Assembly (NCBI GenBank): GCA_902489515.1
Contig: CABUAL010000081.1
Span: 1-7,758, forward strand
Length of the DNA stretch: 7,758 bases
Reading direction: 5' to 3'
Source: an uncultured Collinsella sp.
GTDB taxonomy: Bacteria > Actinomycetota > Coriobacteriia > Coriobacteriales > Coriobacteriaceae
Shown here: positions 1-6,088 of the stretch, piece after piece
Position numbering within the stretch: position 1 is the first letter of the stretch
Layout of the letters: each line of letters opens with the position of its first letter
Translations under genes and position numbers: made by a program
The notes under the pieces: generated by a model
What the model was told of the DNA's origin: nothing
What the model saw: only the letters and a program-made list of their open reading frames with translations
The model's database searches: none

Positions 1-180
1 TCGGAATCGGAGCCTGCTGCAGAGCCCGAGTCCGAGCCCGAGCCGGCAGAGCCCACGACGGCTGACCTCTACGCCCGTCGTCCCCGCAAGCGCAAGGCCG
101 TCGTCGACCAGCTCGCTCGCGAGCTCGAGGCCGAGGACGACGCCGCTGCCGCTGATGCCCCGAAGGGAGGCGATGAGTAA
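1..180 (+). CDS. C-terminal tail of a probable TatA/TatB-family translocase subunit (5' partial)
   Basis: The frame is open from base 1 and encodes 59 residues before TAA at 178-180. The first part is a low-complexity Glu/Pro/Ser/Ala run, followed by a basic patch (RRPRKRK) and an acidic Ala/Glu/Asp end. No globular domain or membrane helix is in the visible part. The identification rests on context: the stop overlaps the tatC start by one base (TAATG), which implies translational coupling, and actinobacterial TatA/TatB proteins commonly carry long charged, Pro/Glu-rich cytoplasmic tails. In such proteins the diagnostic N-terminal transmembrane helix and amphipathic helix would lie upstream of the window. 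It could equally be another protein with a disordered tail. That it is a real coding region is fairly sure; its identity is inferred. Confidence 0.6.
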   Translation, partial: SESEPAAEPESEPEPAEPTTADLYARRPRKRKAVVDQLARELEAEDDAAAADAPKGGDE

Positions 181-971
181 TGCCTATCGGACCTGCGCGT
201 ATGCCGCTCTTCGATCACCTGGGAGAGCTCCGTCGCCGCCTGACCATCGTGGTTGTGTCAGTCTTTGCCGCCGCCATCGTGCTGTATTTCGCCACGCCCG
301 TGGTACTCGATATCCTGGAAGACCCCATCCGCTCCTTTGTGCCGGACGGTAAGTTTTACATCACCACCACGCTCGGCGGCTTTGGTCTGCGCTTTTCGCT
401 GGCCATCAAGATGGCCGTTGTCATGTGCACGCCCATGATCATCTGGCAGATCTTGGCGTTTTTCCTGCCGGCACTGCGTCCCAACGAGCGCAAATGGGTC
501 GTGCCCACGGTGCTCGCCTCGACGGTGCTGTTCTTCCTGGGCGCCATCTTCTGCTATTTCATCATCATCCCGGCGGGCTTTGAGTGGCTTATCGGCGAGA
601 CCTCGGCCGTCGCCACGGCGCTGCCCGACCTGGAGAACTACGTCAACATGGAGCTGCTCTTTATGATCGGCTTTGGCGTGGCGTTTGAGCTGCCGCTCAT
701 CATCTTCTACCTGTCCGTCTTCCACATCGTGTCCTACGCGGCCTTCCGCGGCGCCTGGCGCTACGTGTACGTGGGCCTGCTTGTGGGCTCGGCTGTGATT
801 ACGCCCGACGGCTCGCCCGTTACGCTGGGCCTCATGTATGGTGCCCTGCTCTCGCTCTACGAGATTTCGCTCGCCATTGCCCGCGTGGTCATTACCGCGC
901 GCGAGGGCAAGGAGGGCTTGTTTGTGAGCCGTCTGGACCTGTTCTCGGACGATGAGGACGACGAGGAGTAA
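180..971 (+). CDS. tatC: Twin-arginine translocase subunit TatC
   Basis: TatC is the polytopic membrane core of the Tat system. It recognises the twin-arginine signal peptide and, with TatA/TatB proteins, moves folded (often cofactor-bearing) proteins across the cytoplasmic membrane. The product has 263 residues, near the usual ~250. The family N-terminal motif HLGELRRRL is at 13-21. Glu103 in the first cytoplasmic loop (RPNERK) and Glu170 in GVAFELP match the conserved glutamates of TatC, and a TPD motif is at 208-210. Six hydrophobic segments fall at about 22-43, 72-97, 106-131, 156-180, 193-209 and 212-238. The end is very acidic (DDEDDEE). The ATG at 180 is chosen because GGGAGG at 165-170 sits 9 nt upstream; Met8 (ATG at 201) is a weaker alternative. 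It overlaps the upstream stop by one base and hypA starts 6 nt after it. Confidence 0.96.
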   Translation: MPIGPARMPLFDHLGELRRRLTIVVVSVFAAAIVLYFATPVVLDILEDPIRSFVPDGKFYITTTLGGFGLRFSLAIKMAVVMCTPMIIWQILAFFLPALRPNERKWVVPTVLASTVLFFLGAIFCYFIIIPAGFEWLIGETSAVATALPDLENYVNMELLFMIGFGVAFELPLIIFYLSVFHIVSYAAFRGAWRYVYVGLLVGSAVITPDGSPVTLGLMYGALLSLYEISLAIARVVITAREGKEGLFVSRLDLFSDDEDDEE

Positions 972-977
972 ATCGGT

Positions 978-1334
978 ATGCACGAGGTTGGCATTGTCAA
1001 CGGCATACTCGATACAGTGATTCGCGCGGCGCGTGGGGCGGGGGCCTCGCGCGCCGTTTTGGTAACGCTGCGTATCGGGGATATGACCGAAGTTGTGCGC
1101 GAGGCGCTCGACTTTGCGTGGGAGACATTTCGCGATGAGGACCCGCTCACGCGGGGCTGCGAGCTCGCGGTTGAGGAGATTCACCCACAAAGTGAATGCC
1201 TGGACTGCGGCGAGGTCTTCGACCACGATCGCTTCCACTGTCGCTGTCCCCAGTGTGGTGGTGCCAACGTGCGCCTACTGCACGGCCGCGAGCTCGATAT
1301 CGCGAGTATCGAAATCGAAACCCCCGACGATTAG
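978..1334 (+). CDS. hypA: Hydrogenase/urease nickel-incorporation metallochaperone HypA
   Basis: HypA is a small cytoplasmic nickel-binding protein that works with the GTPase HypB to insert Ni into the large subunit of [NiFe]-hydrogenase, and in some bacteria urease. The 118-residue product has the usual length. It begins with the invariant Met-His-Glu nickel site (His2, Glu3), and the structural zinc site is formed by Cys74-x2-Cys77 and Cys90-x2-Cys93; an extra Cys88 lies beside the second pair. The ribosome site GAGGAG at 963-968 is made of the last Glu codons of tatC, 9 nt before the ATG, so the two genes are almost certainly cotranscribed. Whether its target here is a hydrogenase cannot be told from the window, because no hydrogenase gene is visible. 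Confidence 0.96.
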   Translation: MHEVGIVNGILDTVIRAARGAGASRAVLVTLRIGDMTEVVREALDFAWETFRDEDPLTRGCELAVEEIHPQSECLDCGEVFDHDRFHCRCPQCGGANVRLLHGRELDIASIEIETPDD

Positions 1335-1389
1335 CCCGCTAGCCATCTGGTGATGGGGTATAAAGGGGCCAAAGTAAGGAGCGCTAAGT

Positions 1390-2073
1390 ATGGCTGAGAA
1401 AACGATTGATATCGCGTCGCCGATTCTGTCGCGCAACGAGCGCCTGGCAGATCAGCTGCGTCAGCGATTTAATGAGACAAACACCTATGTGATCAACGTC
1501 TTGTCGAGCCCCGGTTCGGGCAAGACCACCACGATCCTGGGCACCAACGAGCGCCTGCGTGACAAGGCCGGCCTGCGCTGTGCCGTCATCGAGGGCGATA
1601 TCGCCTCGGATGTCGACGCCATCACCATGAAGGAAGCCGGCATGCCCGCCATCCAGATCAACACGGGCGGCCTGTGCCACCTCGAGGGCAACATGATCAT
1701 GGAGGCCGTTGACGCGTTTGACCAGGCTGTGGGTCTGGAAAACATCGACGTCATCTTTATCGAAAACGTGGGTAACCTGGTCTGCCCAGTCGACTTTGAC
1801 TTGGGCGAGAACCTGTCCATCATGATTCTCTCGGTGCCCGAGGGCGACGACAAGCCCATCAAGTACCCGGGCATCTTCCAGCACGCTGGCGCGCAGCTGC
1901 TCAATAAGGTCGACGTGGCCCCGGCTTTCGATTTTGACATGGATAGGTATACTAAGACACTCGATGACCTCAATCCGCAGGCGCCGCGGTTTGCCGTGAG
2001 CGCGCGCAAGGGCGAGGGCATGGACGCCTGGTGCGATTGGCTCATCGGGCAGATCGAGCAAGCAAGGGCGTAA
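1390..2073 (+). CDS. hypB: Hydrogenase nickel-incorporation GTPase HypB
   Basis: HypB is a SIMIBI-class GTPase that transfers nickel to HypA and the hydrogenase large subunit in the cytoplasm. In 227 residues the G motifs are clear: P-loop SSPGSGKTT at 39-47, GDIASD at 69-74, ENVGNLVCP at 125-133, the guanine-specificity motif NKVD at 172-175 and SARKG at 204-208. The G-domain metal site is present as Cys96-His97 and Cys132. The N-terminal CxxCGC high-affinity nickel motif and the His-rich stretch of some HypB proteins are both absent, so this is the short form. AAGGAG at 1376-1381 lies 8 nt before the ATG. The 55-nt gap after hypA shows no terminator, so the genes probably share one transcript. 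Confidence 0.96.
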   Translation: MAEKTIDIASPILSRNERLADQLRQRFNETNTYVINVLSSPGSGKTTTILGTNERLRDKAGLRCAVIEGDIASDVDAITMKEAGMPAIQINTGGLCHLEGNMIMEAVDAFDQAVGLENIDVIFIENVGNLVCPVDFDLGENLSIMILSVPEGDDKPIKYPGIFQHAGAQLLNKVDVAPAFDFDMDRYTKTLDDLNPQAPRFAVSARKGEGMDAWCDWLIGQIEQARA

Positions 2074-2116
2074 ATCGGCCGCCATACGGGCGGGCGTAGC
2101 CGTAGAGATACGAGAT

Positions 2117-2121
2117 AGGAG
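2117..2121 (+). promoter_or_regulatory. Ribosome binding site supporting the TTG start of the topoisomerase gene
   Basis: AGGAG sits 6 nt before a TTG at 2128-2130. No in-frame ATG or GTG lies just upstream, and the protein begins with the family-typical MKLIIAEK, so the non-ATG start is well supported. TTG may lower translation of this enzyme. Confidence 0.75.
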
Positions 2122-2127
2122 CCTCTT

Positions 2128-4722
2128 TTGAAGCTCATCATCGCCGAGAAAAACGACGCCGCGCGTCAGATCGCCGAGCGGCTGTCCACGGGTAAGCCTA
2201 AAAAGGACAAGGTGTACAACACCGCCATCTACCGTTTTGAGTGGAAGGGCGAGGAGTGCGTGACGATCGGTCTTGCCGGTCACATCCTTGCGCCCGATTT
2301 TTGCGACAGCGTGCTGTTCGATAAAAAGCTGGGCTGGTATTCGGTCACCGAGGACGGCGAGATGCTGCCGGCCGACATGCCCGATGGCCTGGCTCGTCCG
2401 CCTTACGACACCAAGCGTAAGCCGTTCCTTGCCGATGGCATCTCCATCAAGGGCTGGAAGCTCGAGAGTCTGCCCTATCTCACCTGGGCACCCGTCATTA
2501 AGCTGCCGGCCGAGAAAGAGCTCATTCGCTCGCTCAAGAACCTTGCCAAGAAGTCCGACAGCGTCATCATCGCTACGGACTTCGATCGCGAGGGCGAGCT
2601 GATCGGTTCGGACGCCCTCAACAAGGTGCGCGAGGTGGCGCCGGACTTGCCGGTTGCCCGCGCCCAGTATTCTTCGTTTACCAAGGCCGAGATCACGCAG
2701 GCCTTCGATAATCTCGTCTCGCTCGACCAGAACCTGGCCGACGCAGGCGAGAGCCGTCAGCACATCGACCTCATTTGGGGTGCGGTGCTGACGCGCTACC
2801 TGACGCTCGCCAAGTTTGGCGGCTTTGGTAACGTGCGCTCCGCCGGCCGCGTGCAGACGCCGACGCTTGCCCTGGTGGTCGAGCGCGAGCGCGAGCGCAT
2901 GGCGTTTGTGCCCGAGGACTATTGGCAGATTCGCGGCATGGGTGCCGCGCAGGGCGCTGCCGAGGACGATCGCTTTAAGATCGCGCACAAGACGGCGCGC
3001 TTTACCGACAAGGATGCTGCTGAGACGGCGTACGGCCATGTTGACGGCGTCGCGACGGCAACCGTCGCCGCGGTGACCAAGCGCTCGCGCAAGCAGCAGC
3101 CGCCCACGCCGTTTGCGACCACCTCGCTGCAGGCTGCCGCCGCGGCCGAGGGCATCTCGCCTGCGCGTACCATGCGCATCGCTGAGTCCCTCTACATGGC
3201 CGGTCTCATCAGCTACCCGCGTGTCGACAATACCGTGTACCCCGCGACGCTCGATCTGGGCGCCGTGGTGAGCGACCTGGCAAAGATCAACCCGGCGCTG
3301 GCGCCCGTATGCAAAAAGGTGCTTGCCGGCCCCATGAAGCCTACGCGCGGCAAAGTCGAGACCACCGACCACCCGCCTATCTATCCCACGGGCGAGGGCG
3401 ATCCGTCCACGCTCGACGGCGGCCAGCGCAAGCTCTACGACCTCATCGCCCGCCGCTTCCTGGCGACGCTCATGGGTCCCGCGACCATCGAGAACACCAA
3501 GCTCGAGCTCGATGTGAACGGTGAGCCGTTTGTGGCTTCGGGCGATGTGCTCGTGACCCCGGGTTTCCGCGAGGCCTACCCGTATGGCCTTAAACGCGAC
3601 GAGCAGATGCCGCCGCTTGAGCAGGGCGATACGGTCGACGTATTCGACATTAAGCTCGAGGCCAAGCAGACCGAGCCGCCCGCGCGCTACAGCCAGGGCA
3701 AGCTCGTGCAGGAGATGGAGAAGCGCGGCCTGGGCACCAAGTCCACGCGCGCGAGCATCATCGAGCGCCTGTACGCCGTGCGCTATCTCAAAAATGATCC
3801 CGTTGAGCCGAGCCAGCTGGGTATCGCCATCATCGATGCGCTGTCGCAGTTTGCCCCGCGCATCACGAGCCCCGATATGACCAGCGAGCTCGACGGCGAC
3901 ATGACCCGTGTGGAGCGCGGCGAGGATACCGAAGAGCATGTCGTGATGCACTCGCGCGCGCTGCTGGCTGGCGTGCTCGACGAGCTGCTCAAGCACACGC
4001 AGGAGCTGGGCGACGCCATCAGCGACGCCGTCACGGCCGATGCGCGCGTGGGAGCTTGCCCCAAGTGCGGCAAGGACCTGGTTATGAAGACGAGCGCCAA
4101 GACCCGTGGCAGCTTCATTGGCTGCATGGGCTGGCCCGACTGCGATGTGACCTATCCGGTGCCGAGCGGCGTCAAGGTGAGTCCGCTCGAGGGCGAGGCG
4201 GCCGTGTGCCCCGAGTGCGGCGCGCCGCGCATTAAATGCCAGCCGTTCCGTCAGAAGGCTTTCGAGATCTGCGTGAACCCCACGTGCCCCACCAACTACG
4301 AGCCCGACCTTAAGGTGGGCGAGTGCAAGGTGTGTGCCGAGGCCGGACGTCATGGCGACCTGATCGCGCACAAGAGTGAGAAGAGCGGCAAGCGCTTTAT
4401 CCGCTGCACCAACTACGATGACTGCGGCGTGAGCTATCCTCTGCCGGCGCGCGGTAAGCTCGAGGCGACGGGTGAGACCTGCCCCGAGTGCGGCGCCCCC
4501 ATCGTGGTGGTCAACACGGCGCGCGGCCCGTGGCGTATCTGCGTCAACATGGACTGCCCGACCAAGGAGAAGAAGCCCGCCCGCGGCCGCAAGACCACGA
4601 CTAAGGCGAGCACGGCCAAGAAGACGACGGCGGCCAAGAAGACGACGGCTAAGAAAGCCACTGCCGCCAAGAAGACGACCGCGAAGAAGTCGACTGCCAA
4701 GAAAGTAGCCTCCGACAAGTAA
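2128..4722 (+). CDS. topA: Type IA DNA topoisomerase I, archaeal-like core, four zinc ribbons and Lys-rich tail
   Basis: The enzyme relaxes negative supercoils by cutting one DNA strand through a 5'-phosphotyrosine link. The product has 864 residues. The TOPRIM domain is N-terminal, with Glu7 in IIAEK and the metal-binding DFDREGE at 151-157. VRSAGRVQTPTLALVVERE is at 236-254. The catalytic tyrosine is most likely Tyr363 in ISYPRVDNTVYP, and GLGTKSTRA is at 534-542. These forms (IIAEK, SYPR-DN, GTKSTRA) match archaeal topoisomerase I better than the bacterial IVESPAKA / ITYMRTDS / GRPSTYA forms. Four zinc ribbons follow: Cys644/647/666/672, 694/697/715/720, 733/736/760/766 and 785/788/805/810. 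The end (about 822-860) is Ala/Lys/Thr repeats, as in actinobacterial TopA tails that bind DNA. It starts at TTG, 54 nt after hypB, and ends just before a strong terminator. A TopB-like assignment is less likely because of the zinc ribbons and GTKSTRA. Confidence 0.93.
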   Translation: MKLIIAEKNDAARQIAERLSTGKPKKDKVYNTAIYRFEWKGEECVTIGLAGHILAPDFCDSVLFDKKLGWYSVTEDGEMLPADMPDGLARPPYDTKRKPFLADGISIKGWKLESLPYLTWAPVIKLPAEKELIRSLKNLAKKSDSVIIATDFDREGELIGSDALNKVREVAPDLPVARAQYSSFTKAEITQAFDNLVSLDQNLADAGESRQHIDLIWGAVLTRYLTLAKFGGFGNVRSAGRVQTPTLALVVERERERMAFVPEDYWQIRGMGAAQGAAEDDRFKIAHKTARFTDKDAAETAYGHVDGVATATVAAVTKRSRKQQPPTPFATTSLQAAAAAEGISPARTMRIAESLYMAGLISYPRVDNTVYPATLDLGAVVSDLAKINPALAPVCKKVLAGPMKPTRGKVETTDHPPIYPTGEGDPSTLDGGQRKLYDLIARRFLATLMGPATIENTKLELDVNGEPFVASGDVLVTPGFREAYPYGLKRDEQMPPLEQGDTVDVFDIKLEAKQTEPPARYSQGKLVQEMEKRGLGTKSTRASIIERLYAVRYLKNDPVEPSQLGIAIIDALSQFAPRITSPDMTSELDGDMTRVERGEDTEEHVVMHSRALLAGVLDELLKHTQELGDAISDAVTADARVGACPKCGKDLVMKTSAKTRGSFIGCMGWPDCDVTYPVPSGVKVSPLEGEAAVCPECGAPRIKCQPFRQKAFEICVNPTCPTNYEPDLKVGECKVCAEAGRHGDLIAHKSEKSGKRFIRCTNYDDCGVSYPLPARGKLEATGETCPECGAPIVVVNTARGPWRICVNMDCPTKEKKPARGRKTTTKASTAKKTTAAKKTTAKKATAAKKTTAKKSTAKKVASDK
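4591..4707 (+). repeat. Degenerate tandem repeat encoding the Lys/Ala/Thr tail
   Basis: The 3' end of the topoisomerase gene is an imperfect in-frame repeat of codons for AKKTT / AAKKTTAKK units (residues 822-860). Near-identical stretches such as aagaagacgac recur several times. Such repeats can change unit number by slippage, so tail length may vary among strains. Confidence 0.8.
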
Positions 4723-4744
4723 CGGCGCGGTCGAAACATTGCCT

Positions 4745-4785
4745 AAAAAACGAGCGAGGACCCCACGATCCTCGCTCGTTTTTTT
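4745..4785. terminator. Bidirectional rho-independent terminator between convergent genes
   Basis: The stem CGAGCGAGGA (4751-4760) pairs perfectly with TCCTCGCTCG (4769-4778) around an 8-nt loop. Seven T follow (4779-4785) and six A precede (4745-4750), so the hairpin reads as an intrinsic terminator from both sides. With A/T pairing the stem reaches 16 bp. It ends the topoisomerase transcript on the + strand and can end the convergent minus-strand gene. Confidence 0.93.
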
Positions 4786-4787
4786 GA

Positions 4788-4845
4788 CCGGCAGTTAGGG
4801 ATGTTCCTTTTCTGCCGGCAGTTTAGGAACGTCCCTAACTGCCGG
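4788..4845. repeat. Long imperfect palindrome, REP/MITE-like, with alternative foldings
   Basis: The left arm 4788-4807 pairs with the right arm 4826-4845 over 20 bp with one G-T wobble. The 18-nt loop contains its own 10-bp palindrome, CTGCCGGCAG (4812-4821). A rival hairpin is possible: 4815-4827 with 4834-4845, 12 bp and one bulged T. The element is thus three copies of a CCGGCAGTT(T)AGG unit, two direct and one inverted. It lacks a T-run, so it is not a second intrinsic terminator. It resembles REP-type repeats; family membership is inferred. Confidence 0.75.
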
Positions 4846-4863
4846 CTCGGGAACGACAAAGCG

Positions 4864-5847
4864 CTAGTTCACTTCGACGGGTTTGGCGCCGGGATAGCGC
4901 TCCTCAAAGTCTAGGCGATACTTATTGTCATTGGTGCCCGCCACGTTGTCGCGCGACAGCGGCGCCACGATCTCATTCTTGTGGTCCGCAGGCTTGGCGT
5001 ATTTCAGGCTGATCTCCCAGGCATCACAGATTGCGTCAATGCGGTGATCCAGGTCGTCGTACAGGGCGATGATGTCCTTCCAGGAGCTATAGTTCTTGGA
5101 GCTCGTCGGGACGTCTAGGTCCTCGACGATGTCGTAATACTGCTCGATGGTGTCCTCTGTGCGCTCGGCGACGTCGGCGAGATTTTGACGGGTGGTCCGA
5201 TCCTCTTCCAGATAGCTGCCGTTGAAGTTCTGCGCGCAGCCACGGACGTAGTTGTCGAGGTCTTCGAGCAAGTCGTAGTATTCGCTCAGGCGACGGTAGA
5301 GGTTCTGCTCGGAGAGCGTTGCTTCGCCGCCATCCTCGTCGTCATCGTCATCATCGTCGTACAGGCTGTTGGGATCGCCGAGAGGCTTTAGGTCATCGTC
5401 GTCGACGTCATGGTGCAGCTTAGCTACCTCGGCAGTCGTCTGCGTGGCGGCGCTGTCGAAAGGCTTGATCACAAAGAAAACGACCAGGGCGATGATGATC
5501 GCCACCAGCACAACGATAACGGCGATAAGCGGCCCGGCGCCGCTCTTTTTGGGAGCGGGGGTCTGTGGCGAAGCGGGCGCGTATGCGGGAGCCGGCTGCT
5601 GTTGGGGCGAGCCGCTCGCGATGGGTATGCGCTGCGTGGTCTCGACGGCCGCGGGGCTTGCGGCGGGGTCGGGGCGATAGGCGAGGGGGTCGTCCGCCTT
5701 GGCTTGCGGCGCATCAAGGGAGCCGGTCTGCTCAAAAGCGGGCTGGCTATCGCTCGCGGTTGTTTGCTCAACGGGTGCACCGCACGAGGTGCAGAACTTG
5801 GCATTATCTGCAAGAAGCTTGCCGCACGAGGCGCAATACCGAGACAT
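4864..5847 (-). CDS. Zinc-ribbon, single-pass membrane protein of unknown function
   Basis: I do not recognise a specific family. The 327-residue product starts with a compact zinc ribbon (Cys5, Cys8, Cys19, Cys22; YCASCGKLL...FCTSCG) typical of small cytoplasmic zinc_ribbon domains. A Pro/Ala/Gln-rich linker (about 25-103) leads to one transmembrane helix at about 106-128 (PLIAVIVVLVAIIIALVVFFVI). Next come an Asp-rich spacer with seven consecutive Asp (164-170) and a mostly helical outer domain (about 178-290) rich in Tyr, Asp, Leu and Glu. No signal peptide is visible; the helix probably acts as a signal-anchor with the ribbon inside and the helical domain outside. The upstream in-frame ATG at 5865 is rejected because GAAAGGAG lies between it and the ATG at 5847. 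It is transcribed alone, convergent with topA and divergent from tmk. A role in envelope sensing or assembly would be a guess. Confidence 0.88.
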   Translation of the reverse strand: MSRYCASCGKLLADNAKFCTSCGAPVEQTTASDSQPAFEQTGSLDAPQAKADDPLAYRPDPAASPAAVETTQRIPIASGSPQQQPAPAYAPASPQTPAPKKSGAGPLIAVIVVLVAIIIALVVFFVIKPFDSAATQTTAEVAKLHHDVDDDDLKPLGDPNSLYDDDDDDDEDGGEATLSEQNLYRRLSEYYDLLEDLDNYVRGCAQNFNGSYLEEDRTTRQNLADVAERTEDTIEQYYDIVEDLDVPTSSKNYSSWKDIIALYDDLDHRIDAICDAWEISLKYAKPADHKNEIVAPLSRDNVAGTNDNKYRLDFEERYPGAKPVEVN

Positions 5848-5852
5848 TGCCA

Positions 5853-5860
5853 CTCCTTTC
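5853..5860 (-). promoter_or_regulatory. Ribosome binding site fixing the start of the zinc-ribbon protein
   Basis: Read on the minus strand this is GAAAGGAG, 5 nt before the ATG at 5847-5845. It lies downstream of the alternative ATG at 5865-5863, which has no comparable site, so translation starts at MSRYCASCG. Confidence 0.8.
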
Positions 5861-5884
5861 GCCACATTTCAATGCAATACGACG

Positions 5885-5890
5885 ATTATA
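5885..5890 (-). promoter_or_regulatory. Probable promoter -10 element of the zinc-ribbon gene
   Basis: On the minus strand the sequence is a perfect TATAAT, about 37 nt before the start codon, giving a leader of roughly 30 nt. No good TTGACA match is seen 16-18 nt further upstream (about 5908-5913), so the promoter may be weak or activator-dependent. The palindrome at 5916-5984 abuts the expected -35 position. Confidence 0.55.
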
Positions 5891-5915
5891 CCCAGCGTCC
5901 AAAATTCCCCATCAT

Positions 5916-5984
5916 AAGTTGCGGTGAAATAGGGACTGTTTGGCGGTCTCAGAGCTTCAATCAGTCCCTATTTCACCGCAACTT
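5916..5984. repeat. Long perfect inverted repeat between divergent genes, REP/MITE-like
   Basis: The arm 5916-5938 is perfectly complementary to 5962-5984 over 23 bp, with a 23-nt loop (5939-5961). The arm carries GGTGAAATAGGGACTG. There is no T-run after either arm, so it is not an intrinsic terminator. Its TAGGGAC core resembles the core of the palindrome at 4788-4845, and the size suits a short mobile repeat. It separates the zinc-ribbon gene from tmk. Alternatively it could be an operator for the divergent promoters, though 23-bp arms with a long loop are unusual for one. Confidence 0.75.
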
Positions 5985-6045
5985 TGGAAAGGCACCTTTA
6001 GCCATTGGGGACGCACCGAGCACTGGGGTATCATGGCTTGGTTGA

Positions 6046-6051
6046 TATATA
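6046..6051 (+). promoter_or_regulatory. Possible -10 element for tmk-holB
   Basis: An AT-rich island, TATATA, stands in GC-rich surroundings about 38 nt before the tmk start. A convincing -35 is not visible at the expected spacing (CTGGGG at 6023-6028). A promoter is expected here because the upstream gene is divergent. Confidence 0.3.
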
Positions 6052-6088
6052 TCTGCATTTACGCGCCTTGTAGGAAGGGGCTGCGCCC

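Noticed and set aside
258..1238. A 326-codon minus-strand frame opposite tatC and hypA
   Set aside because: Same antisense codon-bias effect; the product is compositionally odd (His, Arg, Asp, Gln-rich) and the opposite strand encodes clear TatC and HypA motifs.
1335..1389. Possible internal promoter (TATAAA at 1359-1364) or small hairpin (CCATC/GATGG) between hypA and hypB
   Set aside because: No -35 match at proper spacing, and the 5-bp stem without a T-run is too weak to call.
2074..2127. Possible regulatory structure between hypB and the topoisomerase gene
   Set aside because: Only short GC-rich complementarities are visible and no terminator or conserved leader; nothing beyond the ribosome site can be supported.
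1384..4371. A 995-codon open reading frame on the minus strand opposite hypB and topA
   Set aside because: It is antisense to two well-supported genes. Strong G/C preference at third codon positions removes stops on the other strand, and the translation is His/Arg/Ala/Leu-rich with no recognisable domain and no ribosome site.
4788..4845. Second terminator or riboswitch downstream of the topoisomerase gene
   Set aside because: The long stem lacks a T-run on either side and lies after a complete terminator; a repeat element explains it better.
5848..5865. Upstream ATG extending the zinc-ribbon protein by six residues (MAKGVA)
   Set aside because: The best Shine-Dalgarno sequence (5853-5860) lies inside this extension, so the downstream ATG at 5847 is the likely start.
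5410..6045. A 211-codon plus-strand frame opposite the zinc-ribbon gene and running through the palindrome
   Set aside because: It has no convincing ribosome site, crosses the promoter and palindrome of the opposite gene, and has low-complexity Gly/Arg/Ala sequence.
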